From the NCBI GenBank assembly GCA_964292695.1, contig CAXYWB010000032.1, positions 1 through 22,467 of the forward strand: a stretch of 22,467 nucleotides of DNA, given 5' to 3'. Both the position numbers and the translations under genes were made by a program. This document shows positions 7,673 to 14,972 of this stretch, in pieces (positions within the stretch are counted from its first letter, which is position 1; each line of letters opens with the position of its first letter). The notes under the pieces are model-generated. The model made no database searches. It saw only the letters and a program-made list of their open reading frames with translations, and had not been told where the DNA came from. This stretch comes from UPXZ01 sp018055865. GTDB lineage: Bacteria > Bacteroidota > Bacteroidia > Bacteroidales > Paludibacteraceae.

Positions 7673-7998
7673 CATATGAATCATTCAAAAGAAAAAAAGA
7701 AACAATACTTCATTTAATTTGTTTAATAAATGTCATGTTTCGATTCAAAGCAACACAATTTCAATCGTTCAAATGTCAATTTATTCAAAAATCCCAACTA
7801 TTCTGATGCAGTGAAAGCAAACCGGATAGTTGTTCTGACTGAAAATACAACTAAAACGAATCACAATTTCTGCAAATATCATTTTTAATTAAAATTTTTT
7901 CTCCAAAAGGAATTTAATTTAAAAATAATATGTATTTTTGTAAATTATAAAAAGAACTTAACTAAATTTATTTTAACTGCTAATAAAAAAACAAAAAA
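7673..7998. other. Gene-free region between ssrA and the OmpA-family gene
   Basis: This 326-base AT-rich stretch has no convincing reading frame. It contains a 9-bp hairpin, CAACTATTC (7795-7803) with GGATAGTTG (7824-7832), which has one G-U pair and a 20-base loop. No T run follows, so it is not a standard terminator. The right end holds the promoter of the OmpA-family gene. The hairpin could mark the 3' trailer of the tmRNA precursor, but that is inference. Confidence 0.5.
7933..7940 (+). promoter_or_regulatory. Bacteroidetes -7 promoter element of the OmpA-family gene
   Basis: TATTTTTG is an exact TAnnTTTG match 58 bases before the ATG at 7999. The leader that follows (about 50 bases) is nearly all A and T, a common trait of strongly expressed outer-membrane genes in this phylum. 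Confidence 0.65.
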
Positions 7999-9156
7999 AT
8001 GAAAAAACTAATTTTAACAGTAATGGTAATAGCAAGCGCTATTACGTACACAACTGCTCAAACTGATGCAGCACATTGGTCTTTTGCACTTAAAGGTGGT
8101 GTTGATTATTTCAATATCAATCCTGCAGGTGACGATTTTATTGACAACGCAAGCTGGGGTGCCGGCGCAGCGCTTGAATACACAATCAACCCGATTGTAG
8201 GTGTAGGACTTAATCTGGACTATCTGAACTTCAACCGTTCGACTATCAAAGGAAAAACAATTGATCCGAGTTTATTTACTTCTGTAAATCTTTCTAATCT
8301 GTTTTTCCCAAAACGCGACAATGCAAAGTTGAATTTCTACGCTAACTTTGGTGGTGGAGTAAGTATTCCAAGTTATTCTGACCTTGTTATGCCCGATGTA
8401 ACTTATGCAAGAGGAATGTCTTCTATGCCAACCAAAACCAATGCACTGGCTTACACAGGAGCTTCAATGGAATATAACTTAGGCAGAGTTGTAGCTCTCG
8501 GTTTGGATTATACCTACCGTGGATACATTACACCATTAACAAATATTGTGGAATACAACGACGCTAACACACTGATGGCTACTTTGCGTTTCAAACTTGG
8601 AACAGGAAGCAAAACTCACGTTCGCGACATGACTACTGCCGACTTCTTCCCACCACCTGCACCTGTAATTCAGAAAATTGAAAACGCATTTGATCCTTCC
8701 GCTATCAATAGCCGTCTTGATGGACTTGATAAAGCTGGTATGGATATTCAGAACCGTCTGAAAAACCTGGAAGATGCAGTTAAAGGATTGAAAGACAAAG
8801 AAGCAGGATCAATGATCAGCGCATCTTTCGAAAACATTGAATTTGACTTCAACTCAGCAAAATTGACCAACGAATCATTAGGCATTCTTGATAATGTAGC
8901 ATCTATACTGTTGGACAACCCAACCTGGAACAAACTTCAAATAAACGGCCACACAGATAACATCGGTTCAGATGCTTACAATCAAACTCTGTCTGAAAAA
9001 CGTGCCAACACAGTTAGAGATTACCTGGCTGGAAAAGGATTATCAATGGCTGCCATGGAAATCAGTGGTTTTGGTGAGTCCAAACCTATTGCCGACAATG
9101 GTTCCGTAGAAGGTCGTCAGGCTAACCGTCGCGTTGAATTTGAAATTTCAAAATAA
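7999..9156 (+). CDS. OmpA-family outer-membrane protein with peptidoglycan-binding domain
   Basis: The 385-residue protein has a signal peptide (MKKLILTVMVIASAITYTTA, then Gln). About 180 residues of beta-barrel follow (WGAGAALEYTINPIVGVGLN; LNFYANFGGGVSI; MEYNLGRVVALGLDYTYRGY). A linker with proline run and coiled coil (FFPPPAPVIQKIEN; LDKAGMDIQNRLKNLEDAVK) leads to a C-terminal OmpA domain. In that domain NGHTDNIG and LSEKRA place D320 and R335 fifteen residues apart, as in the diaminopimelate-binding pair known for OmpA. The protein therefore probably links the outer membrane to peptidoglycan and supports envelope integrity. It opens a block of outer-membrane barrel genes, has its own promoter and ends in a hairpin terminator. 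Start choice is clear from the signal peptide. Confidence 0.95.
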   Translation: MKKLILTVMVIASAITYTTAQTDAAHWSFALKGGVDYFNINPAGDDFIDNASWGAGAALEYTINPIVGVGLNLDYLNFNRSTIKGKTIDPSLFTSVNLSNLFFPKRDNAKLNFYANFGGGVSIPSYSDLVMPDVTYARGMSSMPTKTNALAYTGASMEYNLGRVVALGLDYTYRGYITPLTNIVEYNDANTLMATLRFKLGTGSKTHVRDMTTADFFPPPAPVIQKIENAFDPSAINSRLDGLDKAGMDIQNRLKNLEDAVKGLKDKEAGSMISASFENIEFDFNSAKLTNESLGILDNVASILLDNPTWNKLQINGHTDNIGSDAYNQTLSEKRANTVRDYLAGKGLSMAAMEISGFGESKPIADNGSVEGRQANRRVEFEISK

Positions 9157-9218
9157 GAATTCATTTAAATAATCGCTCCTGAATTTCGGGACATAAGATT
9201 AAATTAAAATAGCAACAG

Positions 9219-9264
9219 GCAATATCTGAAAGAGGTAAACTCTTAAGATGTTGCTTGTTTTTTT
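9219..9264 (+). terminator. Intrinsic terminator of the OmpA-family gene
   Basis: GCAATATCT (9219-9227) pairs with AGATGTTGC (9246-9254), with one G-U pair. An inner AAGAG/CTCTT stem (9230-9234 and 9240-9244) extends it, and TTGTTTTTTT follows. The ATG at 9248, which would open the longest frame of the next gene, lies inside this terminator and is therefore unlikely to be used. Confidence 0.8.
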
Positions 9265-9364
9265 GAGAAGTTTGTCTTATTTTCTAAAAAAACTGAAAGA
9301 TCGGTTTACTGCAACAAAATTACATCACTGGCTGGTTGGCACGTTTTTTGTCATTATAACTGAA

Positions 9365-9372
9365 TATATTTC
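9365..9372 (+). promoter_or_regulatory. Weak -7-like box upstream of the first tandem barrel gene
   Basis: TATATTTC matches TAnnTTTG at seven of eight positions, and it lies 26 bases before the ATG at 9398. The -33 element is unclear. It is offered because a strong terminator lies upstream and the gene needs its own start. Confidence 0.35.
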
Positions 9373-9397
9373 AATATTAACTAAATTAGAAAAAATT

Positions 9398-10003
9398 ATG
9401 AAATCGTTAAAAAAAATCTCTTTAGTAGCGTTAGCTGCTATTTTATCCGTTAGTTTTGCAAATGCTCAGGTAGGTATTCAGGCAGGCTACAGTTCATCCA
9501 CAGATGCAAATTCAGATGCTTCATTGAATGGATTCCACGCAGGATTGGTTTACAATATGGCTATCCAGGGTCCGGTAAGCCTTCAATATGGTTTGTTATA
9601 CAACTACTTAACCACTAAGAATGATTATTGGGGAATTGCTAACTCAACTACTACGGCTCACAGATTAGACCTGCCGGTACGCGTTGCTGCTACTTTCCCT
9701 TTGAGCGGTGCAGTGAGTGCCTTTATTTTTGGAGGACCGAATTTTAATTATGCACTTTCTCAAAAAACTAAGGTCGAAACCTCATTGGGCAGCGCTGAAA
9801 CTGCAAGTATTTACAAAAGTGAAATGACCGACGGCGAAAAACGTTATTCTCCGTTCGATCTTCAGTTAGGTGCTGGAGCCGGTCTTAAGTTCAATCAACT
9901 TTCTGTTCGCTTCAGCTACGACTGGGGAATGCTCGACAGGGATAATTCTGACGCCGTTTGGAAAAATAACGACATGAAAGTAGGCATAGCTTACAACTTC
10001 TAA
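9398..10003 (+). CDS. Outer-membrane beta-barrel protein (tandem paralog 1)
   Basis: From the ATG at 9398 this is a 201-residue protein with a clean signal peptide (MKSLKKISLVALAAILSVSF, then ANA-Q). The mature part is a porin-like beta-barrel: GIQAGYSS, NGFHAGLVYNM, LQYGLLYNYL, LDLPVRVAATFPL, FIFGGPNFNYALS, FDLQLGAGAGLKF, FSYDWGMLDRD, and a terminal KVGIAYNF. An ATG at 9248 in the same frame would add 50 residues, but it lies inside the previous gene's terminator and would bury the signal peptide, so it is rejected. The NGFHAG, LPVRV, GPNFNYA and YDWG blocks recur in the next two genes, marking a local duplicated family. Ligand or partner is unknown. It has its own terminator. Confidence 0.88.
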   Translation: MKSLKKISLVALAAILSVSFANAQVGIQAGYSSSTDANSDASLNGFHAGLVYNMAIQGPVSLQYGLLYNYLTTKNDYWGIANSTTTAHRLDLPVRVAATFPLSGAVSAFIFGGPNFNYALSQKTKVETSLGSAETASIYKSEMTDGEKRYSPFDLQLGAGAGLKFNQLSVRFSYDWGMLDRDNSDAVWKNNDMKVGIAYNF

Positions 10004-10028
10004 AAGAGTAATTATCAAAAAAAAACGG

Positions 10029-10061
10029 AAGCAGTCGGAGAAATCCGGCTGTTTTGTTTTT
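10029..10061 (+). terminator. Intrinsic terminator after tandem barrel gene 1
   Basis: AAGCAGTCGGA (10029-10039) and TCCGGCTGTTT (10044-10054) pair around a GAAA tetraloop with two G-U wobbles, and a T-rich run follows. This separates the first and second barrel genes transcriptionally. Confidence 0.75.
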
Positions 10062-10134
10062 AAATATTTTTCAACCTCTTATCAAAAAATAGTTATTAAA
10101 TCAGCTTTCATTTTTTACACATCAATCAATTGCT

Positions 10135-10142
10135 TATCTTTG
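10135..10142 (+). promoter_or_regulatory. Bacteroidetes -7 promoter element of tandem barrel gene 2
   Basis: TATCTTTG is an exact TAnnTTTG match 28 bases before the ATG at 10171. A leader of about 20 bases follows. It lies downstream of a terminator, so this gene appears independently transcribed. Confidence 0.65.
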
Positions 10143-10170
10143 CAGGCAATTAATAAAAAACATACGAATA

Positions 10171-10854
10171 ATGAAAACAAACAGATATATCGTCGTTGCC
10201 ATATTTATAGCTTTAATCGGATTTTCAGCTTACGGTCAGGATAAAAAAGTAGAATTCGGACTAATGGGCGGATATGGCTATTCAATGCCCAGGCTCAAAG
10301 ATACAAGAACTGTAAAATCACCTGCCATTGATCAAAATAGTCTGAACGGATTTCATGCCGGTCCTATTTTGAAATTCAACCTCAGCGAGCAGATGTCCCT
10401 TCAGACCGGATTGCTTTTTAATTATTTCAGTGGAGTGAACATTGAAAGTAGTATGTTGAAGTTAAAAAACACAATAGGAACCTGGAGACAGGAAAGAACT
10501 AAACTGACTGCTTTTGATTTGCCATTGCGTGTCATGTATGCTGTTCCTCTGGCCGATGAATTGAATGTATTCCTTTTTGCAGGACCAAGCCTGAATTATG
10601 CTATAAATAAAGTGTCTGTAACAGAGAATTTTGTTGATAAAAAGCTTACTACCAAGTCGGAAGGTAAGAATATTTATCAGTCGGAAGGTGACTTCAACGC
10701 GCTCGATGTGCAGATGGGCGGCGGTATAGGCATTCAGTTGATGGGCTTATCTCTCAGAGGTGGCTACGACTGGGGTATCTTGAATCGTACAACTCTTAAG
10801 GATGCTTCATTGCGGGCTAATGATCTCAAAATTTCGCTGGCTTACACTTTTTAG
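10171..10854 (+). CDS. Outer-membrane beta-barrel protein (tandem paralog 2)
   Basis: The 227-residue product starts with a signal peptide (MKTNRYIVVAIFIALIGFSA, then YG-Q) and continues as a beta-barrel of the porin-like family. Blocks shared with the preceding gene are easy to see in the same order: NGFHAGPILKF, LQTGLLFNYF, FDLPLRVMYAVPL, FLFAGPSLNYAI, LDVQMGGGIGIQL, GGYDWGILNR, NDLKISLAYTF. The Phe C-terminus fits BAM insertion. It differs from paralog 1 by longer loops (a Lys/Ser-rich segment around FVDKKLTTKSEGKNIYQSEG). It has its own promoter. No cargo, ligand or partner can be inferred from sequence. Divergence between copies is large enough that the duplication is not recent. Confidence 0.9.
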   Translation: MKTNRYIVVAIFIALIGFSAYGQDKKVEFGLMGGYGYSMPRLKDTRTVKSPAIDQNSLNGFHAGPILKFNLSEQMSLQTGLLFNYFSGVNIESSMLKLKNTIGTWRQERTKLTAFDLPLRVMYAVPLADELNVFLFAGPSLNYAINKVSVTENFVDKKLTTKSEGKNIYQSEGDFNALDVQMGGGIGIQLMGLSLRGGYDWGILNRTTLKDASLRANDLKISLAYTF

Positions 10855-10867
10855 GTTTGAGTAACGG

Positions 10868-10914
10868 CTGAAACTGCAGATTCTGTCCATTTTATACCGG
10901 CAATCTGCCTTCAG
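10868..10914 (+). other. Hairpin without T tract after tandem barrel gene 2
   Basis: CTGAA (10868-10872) pairs with TTCAG (10910-10914), and GCAGATT (10876-10882) pairs with AATCTGC (10902-10908) around a 19-base loop. No T run follows, so it is not a classical intrinsic terminator. It could be a mRNA 3' structure. Confidence 0.4.
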
Positions 10915-10978
10915 AGCACTTAGACTCCCTGCAATGTTAATTAAAGTTTTGAAATAGTATAAATGGAGGTATTTTCAG

Positions 10979-10986
10979 TAATTTTG
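10979..10986 (+). promoter_or_regulatory. Bacteroidetes -7 promoter element of tandem barrel gene 3
   Basis: TAATTTTG is an exact TAnnTTTG match, 43 bases before the ATG at 11029. A TTTTG at 10947-10951 lies rather far upstream for a -33 element. The box falls downstream of an alternative start at 10963, which argues that 11029 is the real start. Confidence 0.6.
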
Positions 10987-11028
10987 CAGAAATTTATGCG
11001 AAAATCTCTCCCAAAAGTATCCCTATCT

Positions 11029-11712
11029 ATGAAATTTAGAATTTTTGTTCTTACATTTTTTTCTGTATTGATTGTGACATTACATGCCCAACCGGAAAAA
11101 AAAGATTCTGTGAAAACAGAAAAACCGGGGCCTGACTTCAGAGTTGAAGCAGGATACGGACAGACTTTTCGGTATGGCGACAACAGTGTAACATCTCCTT
11201 ATCATGTAATCAGAACCGGAGTGAACGTAGAATTCCCAATCACGCGGGGATTTGGCGTTGAAACAGGACTGAAGTATTCTTATGCATTTGGCAATCGCGA
11301 ACAAATATATGCACACAGCGATACTGCTTTTTTCAAATATGCAGGTCATTTTCTGGATGTTCCTGTAAGACTTACTTATACGCTCCCTATCTTTTGGGGG
11401 ATGAAACTATTTGCTTATGCCGGTCCGAATTTCAACATCGGCATCGCGCATACCGAAGATGTGGATTTTACGCCCACTGTACTGGATCCGGTACCTTCCA
11501 ATCCGCTTAATTATCCCGTTACAGGTACTTACAATTCGTATGATAATGATTTGAGACGTTTAAATATACAACTGGGAGCAGGCGGCGGATTGCAATGGAA
11601 AGATTACCGGGTAAAAAGCGGCTACGAATGGGGATTGAATAATGTAAATCAAAACAAGAATCGTTCTCAAAAAATGAAAGGTTGGTTCATCGCTTTTGAG
11701 TATGAATTCTAA
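11029..11712 (+). CDS. Outer-membrane beta-barrel protein (tandem paralog 3)
   Basis: From the ATG at 11029 the product has 227 residues with a signal peptide (MKFRIFVLTFFSVLIVTLHA, then Gln). The same frame opens at 10963, but that adds a non-signal N-terminus and precedes the -7 box, so 11029 is preferred. The mature part matches the two upstream barrels in block order: VEAGYGQTF, VETGLKYSYAFG, LDVPVRLTYTLPI, LFAYAGPNFNIGI, LNIQLGAGGGLQW, SGYEWGLNNVNQN, terminal FIAFEYEF. It is the most divergent copy: it has a Lys/Pro-rich lead (EKKDSVKTEKPGPDF) and a proline-rich loop (TPTVLDPVPSNPLNY). It is followed by a terminator hairpin. The role is unknown, though an outer-membrane location is well supported. 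Confidence 0.88.
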   Translation: MKFRIFVLTFFSVLIVTLHAQPEKKDSVKTEKPGPDFRVEAGYGQTFRYGDNSVTSPYHVIRTGVNVEFPITRGFGVETGLKYSYAFGNREQIYAHSDTAFFKYAGHFLDVPVRLTYTLPIFWGMKLFAYAGPNFNIGIAHTEDVDFTPTVLDPVPSNPLNYPVTGTYNSYDNDLRRLNIQLGAGGGLQWKDYRVKSGYEWGLNNVNQNKNRSQKMKGWFIAFEYEF

Positions 11713-11734
11713 ATTTCAATAAACGAAGCAACGG

Positions 11735-11766
11735 TCGGTTTTACGGAAAGTGAAACCGATTTTTAT
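11735..11766 (+). terminator. Intrinsic terminator after tandem barrel gene 3
   Basis: TCGGTTT (11735-11741) pairs with AAACCGA (11753-11759) around an 11-base loop, followed by TTTTTATTTTA. It closes the outer-membrane block before the MATE gene. Confidence 0.65.
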
Positions 11767-11845
11767 TTTATCAAATCCAAGTATTTTAAACTGGAAAGTT
11801 GGAAATGATACAAAATATTTAATTCAAAATTTTTTTTAAAAATAC

Positions 11846-13210
11846 ATGTCGACAGTATTGCAAACGGGCGAAAATAAATTAGGTACATTACGTATGGGCA
11901 AATTGCTCTGGATGTACTCTGTGCCTGCTATTGTGGGTACAATGCTCTCTTCGCTCTACAACATCATTGATCGCATGTATATTGGTTTGGGTGTAGGACC
12001 GATGGCCATATCCGGACTTGCACTTACTTTCCCTTTTATGAATTTTCTGTCGGCTTTCAGCATGCTGGTAGGTGCCGGAGCTGCTTCACGCATTTCCATC
12101 CGGCTTGGCGAAGGCGATAAGAACCGGGCTGAACAAATTCTAGGCAATGCTCTGACGCTTACTTTTATTATATCGGCTGTAATTATAGCATTTTCGCTGA
12201 TTTTTATGGACCCGATTCTGGTCATGTTCGGCGGAAGTGAAAATACGTTGAAATATGCGAAAGAATTTATGCATATTATTGTTCCCGGTACGATATTATC
12301 TGCACTTCTGTTTGGTTTCAATAGTATAATGCGGGCATCCGGTTATCCGAAAAAAGCCATGATAACCATGATAATCAGTGCTTTCATCAATATTGCACTT
12401 GCGCCGGTTTTTATTTTCGTTTTCAAAATGGGCATTGCCGGCGCAGCCCACGCCACTAATATTGCTTTTTTTGTAGGGATGATCTGGGTAATGTTGCATT
12501 TTTTTGATAAGAAAACGAACATCCGATTTCATCGAAAGTACTTCAAACTGGATATACAGATTGTTAAATCAATTCTGAATATTGGTGTGTCGCCCTTCAG
12601 CATGCAGATAGCCGCCAGTATCACTATAATAATTATGAACCGCGCATTGATAGAATACGGTGGAGATTTAGCCATGGGAGCGCTGGGCATTCAAAATGCT
12701 ATTGCCACACTTGTTGTCATGTTTATTATTGGGCTCAATCAGGGAGTGCAACCCATTGTCGGATTCAATTACGGGGCACGCAAATATGACAGGATGTTTC
12801 TGGCGCTAAAGAAAACAGCCTTTACTGCCACCATTGTGTCTACCGTGGGATTTATTTTAGGAATGTTTTTCCCACACGCACTGGCAAGTCTTTTTACTAC
12901 GGATGAGGAATTAAAGAATATTGCCGCCAGAGCTTTACGTATTTCTGTTGCGGTTTTTCCATTGATAGGATCACAAATAGTCATAACCAATTTTTTTCAG
13001 TCAATAGGTATGGCTAAAATATCAATGACACTGAGTTTAACCCGGCAGGTGCTATTCCTAATCCCGTGTTTAATATTTCTGCCTCCGGTCTTTGGTCTCG
13101 ACGGTGTATGGGCTTCGATGCCTGTTGCAGATTCGCTGTCAGTCATAGTAACAACCACCACACTTGTTCTTTTCATGAAAAAGTTCAGAAAAGACAACCC
13201 AATGGGTTAA
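11846..13210 (+). CDS. MATE-family efflux transporter
   Basis: This 454-residue inner-membrane protein has the two-fold MatE layout with about 12 hydrophobic segments. Characteristic parts are the N-terminal SVPAIVGTMLSSLYNIIDRM (start of helix 1 with the Asn-Asp-Arg segment), GAGAASRISIRLGEGDKNRA after helix 2, and the second-half equivalent IGLNQGVQPIVGFNYGARKY. It has no signal peptide. MATE proteins export cationic drugs, dyes or metabolites by Na+ or H+ antiport. The YNIIDRMYIG and GEGDKNRAE features suggest the DinF/NorM-like bacterial branch, but the substrate cannot be read from sequence. It lies upstream of the LptF/G-type gene, which has its own promoter, so it is probably monocistronic. 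No clear TAnnTTTG box is seen directly ahead of the ATG at 11846. Confidence 0.93.
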   Translation: MSTVLQTGENKLGTLRMGKLLWMYSVPAIVGTMLSSLYNIIDRMYIGLGVGPMAISGLALTFPFMNFLSAFSMLVGAGAASRISIRLGEGDKNRAEQILGNALTLTFIISAVIIAFSLIFMDPILVMFGGSENTLKYAKEFMHIIVPGTILSALLFGFNSIMRASGYPKKAMITMIISAFINIALAPVFIFVFKMGIAGAAHATNIAFFVGMIWVMLHFFDKKTNIRFHRKYFKLDIQIVKSILNIGVSPFSMQIAASITIIIMNRALIEYGGDLAMGALGIQNAIATLVVMFIIGLNQGVQPIVGFNYGARKYDRMFLALKKTAFTATIVSTVGFILGMFFPHALASLFTTDEELKNIAARALRISVAVFPLIGSQIVITNFFQSIGMAKISMTLSLTRQVLFLIPCLIFLPPVFGLDGVWASMPVADSLSVIVTTTTLVLFMKKFRKDNPMG

Positions 13211-13251
13211 TTTAATTCATATAAACTTATCCGAATCTGTCAAAATTTGAG

Positions 13252-13259
13252 TAATTTTG
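13252..13259 (+). promoter_or_regulatory. Bacteroidetes -7 promoter element of the LptF/G-ribBA group
   Basis: TAATTTTG is an exact TAnnTTTG match. The transcript would start near 13266, about 15 bases before the ATG at 13281. The TTG at 13257 that opens the longest frame lies inside the box and cannot be the start. Confidence 0.65.
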
Positions 13260-13280
13260 CTTTCTGAAAAAAAACGTTGC

Positions 13281-14918
13281 ATGCTCGGAATAAAAAAAAT
13301 AGACATATACATCGTCAAATCCTTTTTGGCCTACTTTTTCATGACTTTCTTTATCTGCATGCTTATTTTGCTCATGCAGTTTACCTGGAAACACATGGCT
13401 GAGCTCATAGGCAAAGGAGTAAGCTGGGATGTATTGGCAGAATTCTTTTGGTATGCTACGCTTCAAACGGTGCCTATGGCTCTGCCTTTGGCCATTTTGC
13501 TGGCTGCTTTGATGAATTTCGGTAACCTGGGAGAACATTTTGAACTTACGGCTATGAAATCTGCCGGAATTTCACTTTTCAGAATGATGCGCGGGCTTAT
13601 CGTTTTCATTTCCATCATTTGTGTGCTGGCATTTTTCTTTTCAAACAATGTGCTTCCTATGGCACAACAGAAACTCTGGACACTCATATTCTCGTTGCGT
13701 CAGAAATCCCCTGAATTTGATATCCCTGAAGGTGAATTTTATACGGGAATTAATGGATACAACTTGTACGTTCGTGAAAAAGATCCGAATAAGAAGTTGC
13801 TCAAAGACCTGATGATTTATGATTTTTCCAATGGATTTGACAATGCATCGGTTACACTTGCCGATTCGGGTCGTGTGCAGTTTACCGCCGATAATAAGTA
13901 TCTTAAATTTTCGATGTATTCGGGCGAAACTTTCGAAAACATGAGACAACAAGGATCAAGATACAATTCCAACAGTATACCGTATCGCAGGGAAACCTTT
14001 CAGACCAAAGAATTGTTACTCGATTTTGATACCGAATTTAACCGGTACGACGAATCGATACTGAAAGATCAGCACGTTAGCAAAAATGTAATGGAACTTA
14101 CTCAAACAATCGATTCGGTATCAAAAATTGTAAAAGCACGTGGTGACGAGCAAGCACGCGAAATGATTACAACTCAGTTTCAGGAAGTAAGAAAACTGAA
14201 TGATGAAAATGTAATGACCCTCGAAGCGGCCGAAAATTTGAGCAACGAGGATGTGCTGACTCTGGATGAGGCCGAGCAACTGAGCAATGAAGATGTGCTG
14301 ACGTTGGAAATGGAGGAACAACTGAGTGATGCAAATGTGACGACTCTGAAAACGGATGAAGAATTGACCAACGACGCTGATACGGTAAAGGACGAAAAAA
14401 GCTATAATACCGATTCGCTGTTTTTGTCACTCACTCAGCAGCAGATGGAGGAAGCTGCGATGACTGCCCGACTGAATGCTCAGTCCATGAAGGATAAAAT
14501 AGACTACAATAAAATAATGCTGGTAGATCCCACCATGACAGTACGCAGACATCAGATAGAGTGGCACCGGAGGTTTACCCTTTCTTTTGCCTGCCTGATA
14601 TTTTTCTTTATCGGAGCTCCCCTGGGAGCCATTATTCGCAAAGGTGGACTCGGATTCCCCATTGTGGTTTCAGTACTGCTTTTTGTGATTTACTACATCA
14701 TTGATACTACAGGCTACAAAATGGCGCGCGAAGGATTTTGGCTGGTTTATCAAGGTATGTGGTTGAGTTCGGCTGTGCTTTTTCCTCTTGGATTATTTCT
14801 GACCTGGAAAGCTGTGACCGATGCAAGCTTGTTCCGTACCGAATCGTACATCAAATTGTATGATAATGTAATGAAATACCTGAAGAATTTCAGGTTCAGA
14901 TCGGCAAATAAATATTGA
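13281..14918 (+). CDS. LptF/LptG-family lipopolysaccharide export permease with internal repeat
   Basis: LptF and LptG form the inner-membrane part of the LptB2FG transporter that extracts lipopolysaccharide. Read from 13281, the product has 545 residues. Three N-terminal helices (about 12-34, 57-82 and 102-124) are followed by a large periplasmic region and three C-terminal helices (about 433-510). Family motifs include PLAILLAALMNFGNLGEHFE, ELTAMKSAGISLFRMM and IGAPLGAIIRKGGLGFP. At 545 residues it is longer than the usual 360 or so. Part of the extra length is a 14-residue tandem repeat at residues 308-363, with units such as NEDVLTLDEAEQLS and NEDVLTLEMEEQLS. The frame could open at TTG 13257, but that lies in the promoter. 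I cannot tell LptF from LptG. ribBA follows 54 bases downstream. Confidence 0.92.
   Translation: MLGIKKIDIYIVKSFLAYFFMTFFICMLILLMQFTWKHMAELIGKGVSWDVLAEFFWYATLQTVPMALPLAILLAALMNFGNLGEHFELTAMKSAGISLFRMMRGLIVFISIICVLAFFFSNNVLPMAQQKLWTLIFSLRQKSPEFDIPEGEFYTGINGYNLYVREKDPNKKLLKDLMIYDFSNGFDNASVTLADSGRVQFTADNKYLKFSMYSGETFENMRQQGSRYNSNSIPYRRETFQTKELLLDFDTEFNRYDESILKDQHVSKNVMELTQTIDSVSKIVKARGDEQAREMITTQFQEVRKLNDENVMTLEAAENLSNEDVLTLDEAEQLSNEDVLTLEMEEQLSDANVTTLKTDEELTNDADTVKDEKSYNTDSLFLSLTQQQMEEAAMTARLNAQSMKDKIDYNKIMLVDPTMTVRRHQIEWHRRFTLSFACLIFFFIGAPLGAIIRKGGLGFPIVVSVLLFVIYYIIDTTGYKMAREGFWLVYQGMWLSSAVLFPLGLFLTWKAVTDASLFRTESYIKLYDNVMKYLKNFRFRSANKY
14202..14369 (+). repeat. 42-bp in-frame tandem repeat, four units
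   Basis: Four 42-base units (14202-14243, 14244-14285, 14286-14327, 14328-14369) encode 14-residue units built on (N/D)-E-(N/D)-V-x-T-L-x-x-x-E-x-L-(S/T). The two central units are nearly identical in the first half (NEDVLTL). The outer units have drifted, and a fifth partial unit (NDADTV) follows. The array lies in the periplasmic part of the LptF/G-type permease. Confidence 0.9.
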
Positions 14919-14972
14919 AGAAAAAAATAATTCAGATACCCGGATATATGAATTCTATGAAAATAAATAGCT

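Noticed and set aside
7360..7806. Short open frames across the tmRNA gene on both strands
   Set aside because: They fall on canonical tmRNA ends, tag frame and T arm; no independent coding evidence.
9248..9397. Fifty-residue N-terminal extension of the first tandem barrel gene
   Set aside because: It begins inside the previous gene's terminator and would place the signal peptide internally.
14202..14369. CRISPR-like array
   Set aside because: The repeats are adjacent without spacers, in frame, and inside a coding sequence.
14121..14430. Minus-strand frames with Ser/His-rich periodic sequence
   Set aside because: The periodicity is the antisense image of the 42-bp repeat in the LptF/G-type gene.
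14919..14972. Possible FMN riboswitch ahead of ribBA
   Set aside because: The gap is only 54 bases and none of the conserved FMN-element helices is present.
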